Assembly: GCF_011947195.1 (NCBI RefSeq)
Contig: NZ_JAATVY010000037.1
Location: 1-51,624, forward strand
Reading direction: 5' to 3'
Length of the DNA stretch: 51,624 nucleotides
From: Planosporangium thailandense
GTDB lineage: Bacteria; Actinomycetota; Actinomycetes; Mycobacteriales; Micromonosporaceae
The position numbers and the translations under genes were made by a program. Below, piece by piece: positions 17,301 to 25,383 of the stretch (positions are counted from its first letter, which is position 1; every line of letters begins with the position of its first letter). The notes under the pieces were generated by a model. The model was not told the origin of the DNA. It ran no database searches and worked only from the letters and a program-made list of their open reading frames with translations.

Positions 17301-17443
17301 GGGACAGCGGCCGGCACGGCCGCGGGTGGCGCCACCGCGGGGGCGGCCGCGTAGGCGACCGCCGCCGGCGTGGCGAGCGCGAGCGTCGCGACGGCCGTGC
17401 ATGCCGTACCGCGCAACGCTGCTGGAACTAGTTTCATCGTCAT
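14333..17443 (-). CDS. MCO1: multicopper-oxidase-like scaffold with Ig repeats and C-terminal lectin-like domain
   Basis: 1036 residues with a signal peptide (about 1-33) and an Ala/Pro-rich segment. Two cupredoxin-fold domains (about 95-385) resemble multicopper oxidases (VLVVNEGDDVTVNVHNQL; GTYLYEAGHTGDGGRQ; MGLVGALVV; YRLINGKAFP). The copper ligands are missing: no HxH in the first domain, and LLAHPMTTLGLD and LVYESGGQLNNNGA where HxHG and HCH/HSH should be. Four Ig-like repeats follow (about 395-855), each with an H-x-V-x-x-x-D-x-x-G-x-W-G type signature (IQVHARDAAGNWG). A final jelly-roll-like domain ends the protein. It is probably a structural partner of MCO2 and MCO3. The start is ATG 17443 with GAAGGGA upstream. 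Confidence 0.88.
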   Translation of the reverse strand: MTMKLVPAALRGTACTAVATLALATPAAVAYAAAPAVAPPAAVPAAVPAAAAPDLVIHAGAPVTDVAPAAVRPELPAANTAGPLTSNACVNAVCDLWARAGTTTVSSASVKVWGFSTVADPTAPVSTPGPVLVVNEGDDVTVNVHNQLSGQNLSLAVPEMTGLAPDTKGAAPGGTATYHFKASRPGTYLYEAGHTGDGGRQAAMGLVGALVVKAAAGAAGSRPVAYGAGTAYDDEAVMVLTEIDPALNGSPDPLTFDMRKYLPKYRLINGKAFPETDPVPTDAGRTVLLRYVNAGLLAHPMTTLGLDQSIVGQDSRPTAFPEAAVTVPLAPGRTVDALVNMPKDQDGRKFLVYESGGQLNNNGARAGTSQLQAFGGMLTYLATNPTVVTPDPTGPAVSRVVASPNPASVLAPVTVTADFTDAQAGAVIDKAEVVIDDLSIAVGTSPIQFDPAGFGGATVTGATATIPTTQLKGLTQGTHTLWVRAHDMPGDRWGVVSSTTINLAVTGAATTGLAVTPNPTAGLSDLAISASGDDSAVGGQVTGAEYFIDANTSDPVARPTDGSGQKLNLNRSGATVAAETGTIPATVVAGLGEGKHKVSVHTQDSVGLWGPYAEVDVVVDRTGPTLKSGAIVPGLVTATTTGAPSEAGYLRIDATFTDPVSPPTAGVNSSITAVEGFLDTAGVNGTGNAFQPLDGSFNSATEGAYGLIPLTQFTQLADGTHQIQVHARDAAGNWGPLTALTFTLDRNGPAVSALSGIVTGTSAALTANATDGASAVVAAEWFEKTDPGLGRANKMTVKSTGATTATLSGTVSKLATGDHVIFVRAKDANGTWGKAVSTVVTVNSKLAIFSNTFDTGNANGWSQRVGTVQVAPSTAFGSSPALTVTGRNATYVVDNTPAAERSLHAQFGFAAGTYTTKGTVVDVFQARNSSGARVLVVQYQSTATGIPQLRVSVLTSTGWKYSAWSTIPRTAVTVKVNWTSASSGTATLAVEGATVGTVTGNTSAYRVESDALGVVATSGSNAPTGSAAVDNYTSNR

Positions 17444-17457
17444 GGTTCCCTTCGGCG

Positions 17458-18762
17458 TCACTGGGTCGGGCAGCCGTTGAGCGGATCGATGCGGATGAGC
17501 GTCATCATTCCGCCGAAGCTCGCGCCGAAGTTGGTCGACTGCTGCAGCGCGTGGCTGTGCGCCACGTGGTAGTACTCACCGCACTGGTTGTTCTGGACCA
17601 CGCCCGCGGGTAGCTGGCTGTTGGTCTGACCCAGGTACGGGTCCTCGCTGAACCACGTCTCGGTGCCGGGACCGACGATCTGGTCCTGCAGCTGTGGCAG
17701 CTTGATGTCGCTCGGAATCGGGTTGGTCTTGGGGTCGTACTCCTGCTTCCAGGTCATCAGCGTGTCGATGGTCTGCCCGGGCGCCGGGTCGATGAGGAAG
17801 TTCGAGTACGACAGGTCCTCGCCGCCCGGCCCCTGCGCCGGGTGCCCGTCACGCGCGATGAGCTGCTCGTCGCTACCGTGCGGGTGGAACGGGTAGCTCG
17901 TCGTACCGGCGTTGAGGTACCGGATGAGCGCCGGCTTGGGGTTCTTGGCGGCGTCGTACGGCTGGATGTGGATCAGCGCGCCGTACGGCTGGCTCGGCAG
18001 CCACGCCGCGTGGTTGGGCGCGATGGTGTCCGGCATGCTGCGGCCGTTGATCATGAAGTACCGCGGCGTGTAGTTGTTCCAGTTGAAGGCCCGCTTACGC
18101 TCCACCGCCAGGTGGGCGTCCGGGTCGACCTCGCTCAGCAGGAACAGGTACTCGTGCTCCGGGCTGAACGCCGACGAGGAGTTGTTGTTGTCCCAGTCCG
18201 CGTGGCCCTTCGGCCGTACCACCAGCGCGCCGTACAGCCCCATCTGCTGCTGCTTCTGCACGTCCGTACCGGACTGGTACAGGTACGTGCCCGGGTTCCC
18301 GGCGGTGAAGGTGTAGGTCACCGTGCCGCTGTTCGCGCCGGCCGACGTGGTCATCGACGTGAGGGTGCCGTTGGCGTCGGTCTCCGGCTGGGCCGGCTTG
18401 CCGTTGGCGTACACGTTGTTCTGCCCGGGGAACATGATCGAGGTCGGCTCGGGCAGCGCGTTGCGCAGCGCCACCGTCACGTGCGCACCGGACTCGACGC
18501 ACAGCGTCGGCCCGGGAAGCTGGAACGACCCGCCGGTGTCGCCGTAGCTCCACATGTAGATCGCGTTGCCGTCCGGAGTGGAGGCATAGCCGCCGCTCGC
18601 CGTGAGCGAGAAGCTGTTGCTCGACGAGGTCTCGCACTCCATGCCGTCGACCGGCCCGGCCGCCGAGCTCTGCGGCCCCGGCACGACCATCACCCCGACG
18701 GTCGCCGCGATGAGCGCGACCGGGGCCACGAGCCGCAGCCGCTTGCGGTTGAGAGATGGCAT
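17458..18762 (-). CDS. MCO2: secreted multicopper-oxidase-like protein keeping only C-terminal trinuclear-type ligands
   Basis: 434 residues with signal peptide (about 1-35). There are two cupredoxin-like domains. The first has lost its ligands (PEPTSIMFPGQ instead of HxHG; LYQSGTDVQKQQQMG instead of HSH). The second keeps FHPHGSDEQ (His293, His295) and YYHVAHSHALQQ (His402, His404). The HSH lacks the Cys of a type 1 site, so this domain can offer only trinuclear-cluster ligands. Taken alone it cannot be a complete oxidase. The start chosen is ATG 18762 with GGGGA upstream, two bases after the MCO3 stop; ATG 18777 would overlap MCO3. It is co-transcribed with MCO1 and MCO3. Confidence 0.9.
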   Translation of the reverse strand: MPSLNRKRLRLVAPVALIAATVGVMVVPGPQSSAAGPVDGMECETSSSNSFSLTASGGYASTPDGNAIYMWSYGDTGGSFQLPGPTLCVESGAHVTVALRNALPEPTSIMFPGQNNVYANGKPAQPETDANGTLTSMTTSAGANSGTVTYTFTAGNPGTYLYQSGTDVQKQQQMGLYGALVVRPKGHADWDNNNSSSAFSPEHEYLFLLSEVDPDAHLAVERKRAFNWNNYTPRYFMINGRSMPDTIAPNHAAWLPSQPYGALIHIQPYDAAKNPKPALIRYLNAGTTSYPFHPHGSDEQLIARDGHPAQGPGGEDLSYSNFLIDPAPGQTIDTLMTWKQEYDPKTNPIPSDIKLPQLQDQIVGPGTETWFSEDPYLGQTNSQLPAGVVQNNQCGEYYHVAHSHALQQSTNFGASFGGMMTLIRIDPLNGCPTQ

Positions 18763-18764
18763 CG

Positions 18765-20081
18765 TCACAGTCCCCATCCGTTCGGAACGTCCTGCGGCTT
18801 CAGGGGGTAATCCGCCGGGTACACCCGGATCTCGGTCATCTGCCCGCCGCTGCCACGGCCGCTGTTGTTGTTGAGCGAGACGTAGTCACGGTCGTAGAGC
18901 AGGAAGCTGGTGTAGGGGGTCTGCTGGCTCTGCGCCGTGACGTCCGGTGCGGTGAAGATGACGTCGCGGCTCTCGCCCGGGCCGACCTCCACCGTGTTCG
19001 TGACCTGGTAGTTGCTGACGCTGCCCTGACGCAGCAGGCCGGCGTCCTTGGCGACCACCGTGAGGTCGATCCCGTCGACGGTGACCGCGTGGTTGCGGTA
19101 GCCCAGGTTGGCCAGCCGCAGCAGGACCGTCTCGCCGCTCTTGCAGACGACCAGCGACGAGATCGGCTGGTGCTGCAGCCACGGGTTGGCCGCCGGGACC
19201 ATCGGGTCGCCGTTCGGCTCGAGGGTGTCCGGGTACGCGCGGCCGTTGAGCGCGTAGAACGACGGGTCGTAGTCGGTCCAGTCGCTGGTCTGGATGTGCG
19301 CGTCGCGGTAGTGCCCCTCGGCCCAGATCTCGGTCATCATGAACGCGAACTCGCGGTCATAGCCGGTCGACCCGTCACCGCAGTTGTAGGCGAACCTCGT
19401 GAAGGTCTTGCCGTTGAAGGCTATCGGGGTGCCGTTCTGCTTCGGACGCACGAACAGCATGCCGGTCATGCCCATCTGCACGTGCTCGACGTCCTCGTAG
19501 TGACAGTGGTACATGTACGTGCCCGGGTCGTGGGGCCGGTAGAAGTAGGTGAAGTCCCGCCCGATCGGCACCGACATGGACAGCTCCGGCACGCCGTCGA
19601 ACAGCGGGATCGCGTTCTGGAAGCCGTGCCAGTGGATCGTGTGGCCGTCGGTGAGGTCGGGCCGCTGCGACAGCCCCAGGTTCGTCAGCGTGACCCTGAC
19701 GTCGGTGTCCTGGTCGAAGTACAGCATCGGCGCGGAGATCTGCGCCTGGCCGCGCTGGGCGGTGATCTGGGCCGGTGTCATGCCGGTCACGTCCCGGAAC
19801 CCGAAGATGTACAGGTTGGTGTTCGCCGGCGCGAGCGGGTCGGGCCAGAAGGTCGGGACCGGCGGCGCGGCCTTCGGCATCGACGCCCAGCCGTCGGTGC
19901 CCGCGAGGTGGACCGCGGTCCTGGCGGGTGGTGGCGCGGCGGCGGGCACCGCCAGTCCTCGGGGCCGCGCGGGCGAACCGACGGAGCTGCCGGCGGGCAG
20001 CATCGCCCAGCCGGCCGCACCGGCAAGGCCGGCCAGGATGGCCCGGCGGCTCAGACCGCGTGGGGTTGCACGGTCGGACAA
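18765..20081 (-). CDS. MCO3: Tat-exported multicopper oxidase subunit with type 1 site and half trinuclear site
   Basis: 438 residues. A twin-arginine signal (GLSRRAILAGLAGAAG, about 9-24) suggests export folded, perhaps with copper loaded. Domain 1 has HTIHWHGFQN (His147, 150, 152) and YHCHYEDVEHVQMGM (His192, Cys193, His194, His200, Met203/205), which give a full type 1 site plus four trinuclear ligands. Domain 2 has lost its set (LGYRNHAVTVDG; no HCH or HSH near the C-terminus). The missing four ligands are present in MCO2. The start is TTG 20081, preceded by AAGGAGG at good spacing; a longer open frame from 20120 lacks this. It is first of the three oxidase genes. Confidence 0.92.
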   Translation of the reverse strand: MSDRATPRGLSRRAILAGLAGAAGWAMLPAGSSVGSPARPRGLAVPAAAPPPARTAVHLAGTDGWASMPKAAPPVPTFWPDPLAPANTNLYIFGFRDVTGMTPAQITAQRGQAQISAPMLYFDQDTDVRVTLTNLGLSQRPDLTDGHTIHWHGFQNAIPLFDGVPELSMSVPIGRDFTYFYRPHDPGTYMYHCHYEDVEHVQMGMTGMLFVRPKQNGTPIAFNGKTFTRFAYNCGDGSTGYDREFAFMMTEIWAEGHYRDAHIQTSDWTDYDPSFYALNGRAYPDTLEPNGDPMVPAANPWLQHQPISSLVVCKSGETVLLRLANLGYRNHAVTVDGIDLTVVAKDAGLLRQGSVSNYQVTNTVEVGPGESRDVIFTAPDVTAQSQQTPYTSFLLYDRDYVSLNNNSGRGSGGQMTEIRVYPADYPLKPQDVPNGWGL

Positions 20082-20217
20082 TGTGTCCTCCTTGTATCGG
20101 TCGCCGGGACCCGCGAACAAGATCGCCGGCGGGAAAAGCGAGGGGTACGGGTGGTGCTGCGGCGACGTCGCGGGCGGCGGCGGGACCTGAGGTCCGCGGC
20201 CGCCCGCGACGCGTCAC

Positions 20218-23200
20218 CTATCTCTCGTCAGCCCCGATGTCGGGTTTCGTGGCGTTGCGGCCGTCACCGTCGATGTCGAAGCCGGGTGCGCTCACCTTCG
20301 TCGAGCCGACCGTGACCGAACCGGTGCCGATGTTGTTGGCCGGGCTGGTGGCCTGCAGGTGGTAGTCGCCCATCTGGGTGCCCGCCACCTGCTGGATCAC
20401 GATCACGGCCTGCCGGAACGCCGGGTACGACCGGGAGGGGTCGACCGTGACGCTGGTGAGGAACTGCTTGACCACCTTCGGGTCGACCCCGACCTTGTTG
20501 CTCGGGTCCGACTTGGTGCCGGTGGTCGTCTGCAGCACCGAGTAGGTCGGCGCAAGCGGCCCGACGCCGTCGAAGGAGCCCATGTCCCAGTACCTGATCG
20601 GGTCCCCGGCCGGCGCGTCCTTGGCTCCGATGCCGCTGATGTAGAGCCCGTTCCAGCTACCCGCTCGGTTGTTCCAGAAGATGTTGTTGAACAACGTGGG
20701 GTTGCTGAAGTTGGGCGCGTTAGCCGGCAGGGTCGCCTGCAACTGGACGCTGTTCTCGGCGACGGACAGACCGGCCGGCGCCGGCTGGCCGTTGCTCGTG
20801 GTCGCGGTCGCGGTGGTGATGTTGTCCATCACCGTGTTGTTGATGATCTGGACGTTGGTGGCGTCGTCGAGGGCCAGCCCGCCACCCTCGTGGGTGGAGA
20901 TGTTGCCCGCGATGATGTTGTTGGTGATCTTGATCGGGAAGTTGTTCACCTGCAGCAGCCGGATGCCGCCACCGTCGTCGTTGGACAGGTTCGCCTGGAC
21001 GTAGTTGGCGTCGATCGTCACCGCCCCGGAGCCCGGCGAGAGCCGGTTCGGGTCCGGCGGCAGCTCACCGGCGATCATGATGCCGCCGGCCTCGTCGTAG
21101 GACTGGTTGAGGTACACCCGGTTGTTGGTGATCCTGCCGTCCGGCGACAGGCCGTAGTGCGAGATGGCACCGCCGTACTCGGCCGAGAAGTTGCCGCACA
21201 GGGAGTTGTGGTCGACCGAGTAGCCGTTGCTACCGGTGAAGAGCCCGATACCGCCGGCGAGGTTGGTGCCGCCGTTGTCGCGGATCTGGTTGCGCGAGAT
21301 CTTCACGTGGTCGTTGCGGGCGTTGGTGTACGGGGTGCCGACACGGATCGCGCCGCCGTACGAGCCGCTGTTGCCGGCGATCACGTTGTCGGTGACCTGG
21401 GTGTAGCTGGCCGAGGCGTGCAGGTACACGCCACCGCCCTGCGTCACGACCGCCCCGTCGGCCCCGTACGGCGTCTTGATGCCGCCGGTGACCTCGTTGA
21501 TGTTGTTCGGGAAGTCGGACTGGTTACCACCCGTGATCTTGAATCCGTTGATCGTCGGCGCGTTGGCCGCGGTGAACTGGCCGTTACGTGCGAGCACCGT
21601 CACCACCGCGCCGTCCGGCACCTCCGTCGGCCCGGCGTACTGCAGCGAGGCCACCAGGGACATCCACGCCGCGCCGTTGTCGTTGTCGATGGCGAAGTCG
21701 CGACCGTCCAGGATCGAGCCCGGCACCAGCGTGCTGCCGTACTGGCCACCGGGGCCGACACCCTGCAGGCGCACGGAGGAGTGGATGACCACGTTCTCCA
21801 GGTACGCGCCGAACGGGTTGTTGGCGTTCGCGTTGTTCGGCCACACCGCCACGACGACGGTGTCCCTACCGCCGTTCGAAGCCGCCGCCGCGTCGAGCGC
21901 CGACTGCACCGTGGTGTAGTTCTTCTCCTTCGGCCGCAGCGCCGTTGTCGGCGCGTTCACCTGCAGGAGCTTCGGGTCGGCCGTCGTGCCGGTGCCCTTG
22001 TCGAGGAACTGGAACGACAGGCCGTTCACCGTCTGCTTGCCGGCCGCCGTGGTGATCGACAGCGTCGCCACGGTCGGCTGCGCCGGTTTGGGCAGCGTCA
22101 CGACGATCTGCCGGTCGGTCCAGCTCTTGATGGTGACCCCGGGAAGGTTCCCCTGTGGACCGGCCACCTTGACCGTGCCGCGGCTGAGACCGAAGCCGGT
22201 GCCCTTGATGGTGATGTCGCGGTTGGCGTCACTGGCCCACAGGTACGGCTTGGACACCGAGAACAGCTGCGGGACGTCACGCGCCAGGTCACAGTCGACC
22301 GGTCCGATCTGCGTGCTGCCCGGAGCCAGCGACGTCATCGCCACCTGGGTCGGCGCCGTGTCGGTCACGGTGAACAGACCCGGCCACGCCTGGAAGTTGG
22401 TGCCGATGGTGCGGTACCGCTGGTTGTAGTTCTTGTTCAGATGACCGGGTTGGCCCGGATCGTTACCGACGAACCGGTACATGTTCGGACACGGCCCTGC
22501 GGGCACCGGGCAGTTGTACGTGCTCGTCGAGGGCTCGATCGCCTCGTAGAAACCGTTGGGGTCGGTGTCCACGGTGTCCACGAGCCGGCCGCTGTAGTCG
22601 TAGATGCCCATCGGAACGTTCGGCAGCCCCTCGGCCTCGCCGTACTCGATGCTGCGCTTGTCGTGCGAGATGCCCAGGTCGTTGATGGTCAGGCCCCAGA
22701 AGTGCGTGGGCAGCGGGACCTCGGTGAACAGGTTGAAGTTGGGCGCGGCCGTCTGACCGGCCCGGACGGTCACCACCTTGGCGTCGCACAGCGGCTTCTT
22801 CTGGCCCTCGTACGGGCTGCCACCAGCGGCGAGGAACGCCGGGTCGGTGACGTGCACGGTGTGCTCGGCGCCGGCGCACTCGGAGGTGATGCCGGTGCCA
22901 CCCGACGGGTTGGTCCCGGGGTCCGGGGTCGGCGCCGGCGGGTCCGGCTGGTCGGCGGCCTGGTCGGGCGTCGGCGGGAAGTTCTCCTGCGGCAGGTACC
23001 CGTCACCGTCGAAGACGTTGACGTCCTCCTCCTTGGTGACCTCGTACATCTTGCCGCCACCGACCGGGTTGTCCGGGATCTCGACCGAGACGATGTAGTC
23101 GTCCGGTACCAGCTGCTGCGTCTGCCCGTCGGGCAGCGGCGCGTACAGCGGCAGGTCGTGGTTGCCGGCCGGGCCCTTCGGGTCACCCGGGTTCTTCGGG

Positions 23201-25383
23201 TCGCCCGGCGGGTACAGGTTGAGCGTCGAGTCGGTGAACGCGTAGTTGCCGTTCACGGTCTGCCCGAAATTCTTCGGGTCGTTCTCGCTGGGCGCGAACT
23301 GCACGCCCATCATCGGCGCCTCGACGCAGGCCTGGTCGGCGGCGGTCCCGAACGCGGGCAGCGCCTGCTGGTCGGTCAGCGGGGCGCCGTTCCACATCCG
23401 GGCGGTGCAGCCGCGGCCGGCCTCCCACTTCTCGGCCGGGTACGCCTCGTTGAGCTCGAGCGCGGGGTCCCGCACCAGTTCGCCCGTGTTCGGGTCCTTC
23501 ACCGGGTCGCCGTTGGCGTCCCGCTTCACCGCGTACAGGTGCACCTTCACGTCGGGGATACCCGGCTGGTACGCCTCGGTGACGGCGTTGGCGGCGTCGA
23601 GCTCGTTACGGGTGGTGTCGTAGGTGACGGTGCCGGCGATGCCGCCGTTCTCGTCGCCGGCGTAGGGCTTGACGCCCCAGTCGACCCGTCCACCCAGACC
23701 GATGATCGGCAGGAAGTTGAGGTCGACGGCGGCCCCCATCAGCGTCGTGGGGGTCGGCTCGTTGTCGGCCTGGTACGTGATGCCGGTCGTCTGGTAGCGG
23801 GTGTTGAACGCCTCCAGCACCAGCCACTTGCTCAGCGGATACGCCTCTTTGATGTCGTAGTACCCGTTGTTGTCGGTCGTGACCGAGTTGGTGTACTGGT
23901 CCATCAACGAGTTGTCGCGCTCCTTGACCGACAGCGGGAAGCGCGGCACGCCGACCTCGCCCGGGTCGCGCTTGCCGTTGCCGTTGGCGTCGATGAAGAC
24001 GTAGCCGCGGACGTTGGTGAACCAGCCCACGAGCATCTTGGGGCCGACGTCGACCTTCTGCCCGTTGCGCACGGTCACGTTGAAGCTCCACAGGATCAGC
24101 TCCTGCGGCTGGTCCCAGATCGTCAACTGGTAGTCGCCGTCCGGCACGTTCTTGATGTCGAAGGTGCCGTCGGCGCCGCCCCGGCCCATGTAGATCATCT
24201 GGTCGCCGTTGCCGAGCGCGCTCAGCGCGATCCACGGTTCCTTGATGGGGCCGTCGATCTTGGCGCCGGCCATGCCGGTCTCGGGCACCGTCGCGCCGCC
24301 CTGGCCGCCGATGTACGGGCGACCGACGACGGCCGTACCGGTGATCTCACCCTTGATCCTGGAGTTGACCGGCAGGGTCTTGGGCTGGACGAAGCCGAAG
24401 TCCACGTAGGGCACCTTCTCGGCGCCCAGCGTCTGCTCGGTGTCGTAACCGGTGTCGCCCTCCTGGACCCAGATGTCCCAGTCGTAGCTGCCCTCGAGCG
24501 TCGTCGTCTGCGCCCACACCTGACCGGTCGGGGCCACCACCGAGGCGGCGTACCGGTCGGGTCCGAGGTTGGGGATGACGATGTCGCCGTTGGCGTCGCT
24601 GACGCACTTGCCGACCGAACTGGCGGCGATCACCGGCTTGCCGTCGGTGAAGACGATCGGGGACTTCGGGTCCTTCGGGTCCTTGTGGACGTACTCGGTG
24701 CACAGCGGGTTGCCGTAGTAGTCGACGCTGACCTGGCCGAGCACGTCGGTCAGGTAGCCGCGGAAGCCCGCCAGCCCCTTCTCCGCGCCCACCTCGTACG
24801 TGCCGTCGACCGGGTTGGTGTCGTTGAACACCCGCAGCCGGATGGTGCCCAGCGGCAGCGGGTACGGCTGCATGCCGACGGTGACCCGACTGGTCTGCCC
24901 GCTGGCGACCGTGAAGTGCGACCCGTCGATCTTGTACCCGTCGGCGGTCACCGAGATGAGGTACCGGCCGGCCGACAGGCCGTCCAGCTTGACCGTCTCG
25001 TTGAGCTTCTTCTCATCGCCCTGGGCCACGATCGGCACGGCCCCGGACGTGGCCCGTACGGACGGCCACTGGCACTTGTCCGCGAAGTTCGCGGGGCTGT
25101 TCACTCCGGCGCTGGACGGCAGACAGTTCTGCGCCGAGTCATGGGGGTTGCCCACGTCGTCAGAGGTGATCAACCACTTGTACGTGGCGACCTTGTCGCC
25201 TTTGTGAATTCCATCCTTCGGTCCGACGTCCCGCGCGCTTTCCACCCGCAGCGTGATGCTGCCCGGGCCGGTAGCCGCGGCGGTGGCCGCTTGGGGCAGC
25301 GCAGTCACCACGGCGAAGCCGGCCAGCGGTACCAGGCCGGATAGCGCAACGGTCAACCATCGCCGGGAGAGGCGACGCAACAT
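20218..25383 (-). CDS. Giant secreted SdrD-like / IPT-TIG / parallel beta-helix protein
   Basis: 1721 residues. The signal peptide (about 1-36) is followed by several carboxypeptidase-regulatory/Cna-B-like beta domains (about 40-450). An SdrD-B-type module is at about 458-560 (VFIDANGNGKRDPGEVGVP). More such domains and an Asp/Pro linker run to about 1030. An IPT/TIG domain is at about 1040-1127 (DITIKGTGFGLSRGTVKV). A right-handed parallel beta-helix covers about 1150-1690, with repeated Asn-rich turns (ITNNIIAGN, IINNTVMDN). The end, DGDGRNATKPDIGADE, is the usual terminal signature of such helices. There is no LPXTG or membrane anchor. As first gene of the oxidase operon it may be a surface scaffold or substrate-binding partner. 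The start is ATG 25383 with GAGGGGG upstream. Confidence 0.9.
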   Translation of the reverse strand: MLRRLSRRWLTVALSGLVPLAGFAVVTALPQAATAAATGPGSITLRVESARDVGPKDGIHKGDKVATYKWLITSDDVGNPHDSAQNCLPSSAGVNSPANFADKCQWPSVRATSGAVPIVAQGDEKKLNETVKLDGLSAGRYLISVTADGYKIDGSHFTVASGQTSRVTVGMQPYPLPLGTIRLRVFNDTNPVDGTYEVGAEKGLAGFRGYLTDVLGQVSVDYYGNPLCTEYVHKDPKDPKSPIVFTDGKPVIAASSVGKCVSDANGDIVIPNLGPDRYAASVVAPTGQVWAQTTTLEGSYDWDIWVQEGDTGYDTEQTLGAEKVPYVDFGFVQPKTLPVNSRIKGEITGTAVVGRPYIGGQGGATVPETGMAGAKIDGPIKEPWIALSALGNGDQMIYMGRGGADGTFDIKNVPDGDYQLTIWDQPQELILWSFNVTVRNGQKVDVGPKMLVGWFTNVRGYVFIDANGNGKRDPGEVGVPRFPLSVKERDNSLMDQYTNSVTTDNNGYYDIKEAYPLSKWLVLEAFNTRYQTTGITYQADNEPTPTTLMGAAVDLNFLPIIGLGGRVDWGVKPYAGDENGGIAGTVTYDTTRNELDAANAVTEAYQPGIPDVKVHLYAVKRDANGDPVKDPNTGELVRDPALELNEAYPAEKWEAGRGCTARMWNGAPLTDQQALPAFGTAADQACVEAPMMGVQFAPSENDPKNFGQTVNGNYAFTDSTLNLYPPGDPKNPGDPKGPAGNHDLPLYAPLPDGQTQQLVPDDYIVSVEIPDNPVGGGKMYEVTKEEDVNVFDGDGYLPQENFPPTPDQAADQPDPPAPTPDPGTNPSGGTGITSECAGAEHTVHVTDPAFLAAGGSPYEGQKKPLCDAKVVTVRAGQTAAPNFNLFTEVPLPTHFWGLTINDLGISHDKRSIEYGEAEGLPNVPMGIYDYSGRLVDTVDTDPNGFYEAIEPSTSTYNCPVPAGPCPNMYRFVGNDPGQPGHLNKNYNQRYRTIGTNFQAWPGLFTVTDTAPTQVAMTSLAPGSTQIGPVDCDLARDVPQLFSVSKPYLWASDANRDITIKGTGFGLSRGTVKVAGPQGNLPGVTIKSWTDRQIVVTLPKPAQPTVATLSITTAAGKQTVNGLSFQFLDKGTGTTADPKLLQVNAPTTALRPKEKNYTTVQSALDAAAASNGGRDTVVVAVWPNNANANNPFGAYLENVVIHSSVRLQGVGPGGQYGSTLVPGSILDGRDFAIDNDNGAAWMSLVASLQYAGPTEVPDGAVVTVLARNGQFTAANAPTINGFKITGGNQSDFPNNINEVTGGIKTPYGADGAVVTQGGGVYLHASASYTQVTDNVIAGNSGSYGGAIRVGTPYTNARNDHVKISRNQIRDNGGTNLAGGIGLFTGSNGYSVDHNSLCGNFSAEYGGAISHYGLSPDGRITNNRVYLNQSYDEAGGIMIAGELPPDPNRLSPGSGAVTIDANYVQANLSNDDGGGIRLLQVNNFPIKITNNIIAGNISTHEGGGLALDDATNVQIINNTVMDNITTATATTSNGQPAPAGLSVAENSVQLQATLPANAPNFSNPTLFNNIFWNNRAGSWNGLYISGIGAKDAPAGDPIRYWDMGSFDGVGPLAPTYSVLQTTTGTKSDPSNKVGVDPKVVKQFLTSVTVDPSRSYPAFRQAVIVIQQVAGTQMGDYHLQATSPANNIGTGSVTVGSTKVSAPGFDIDGDGRNATKPDIGADER

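Noticed and set aside
14333-17443. MCO1 as a working laccase
   Set aside because: The fold is oxidase-like, but the HxH, HCH and HSH copper motifs are absent; one isolated His per motif region cannot form the sites.
20359-25344. A 1661-codon open frame on the + strand opposite the giant beta-helix gene
   Set aside because: It is the antisense shadow of a strongly coding minus-strand gene in GC-rich DNA; the translation is low-complexity Arg/Val/Gly-rich without any domain.
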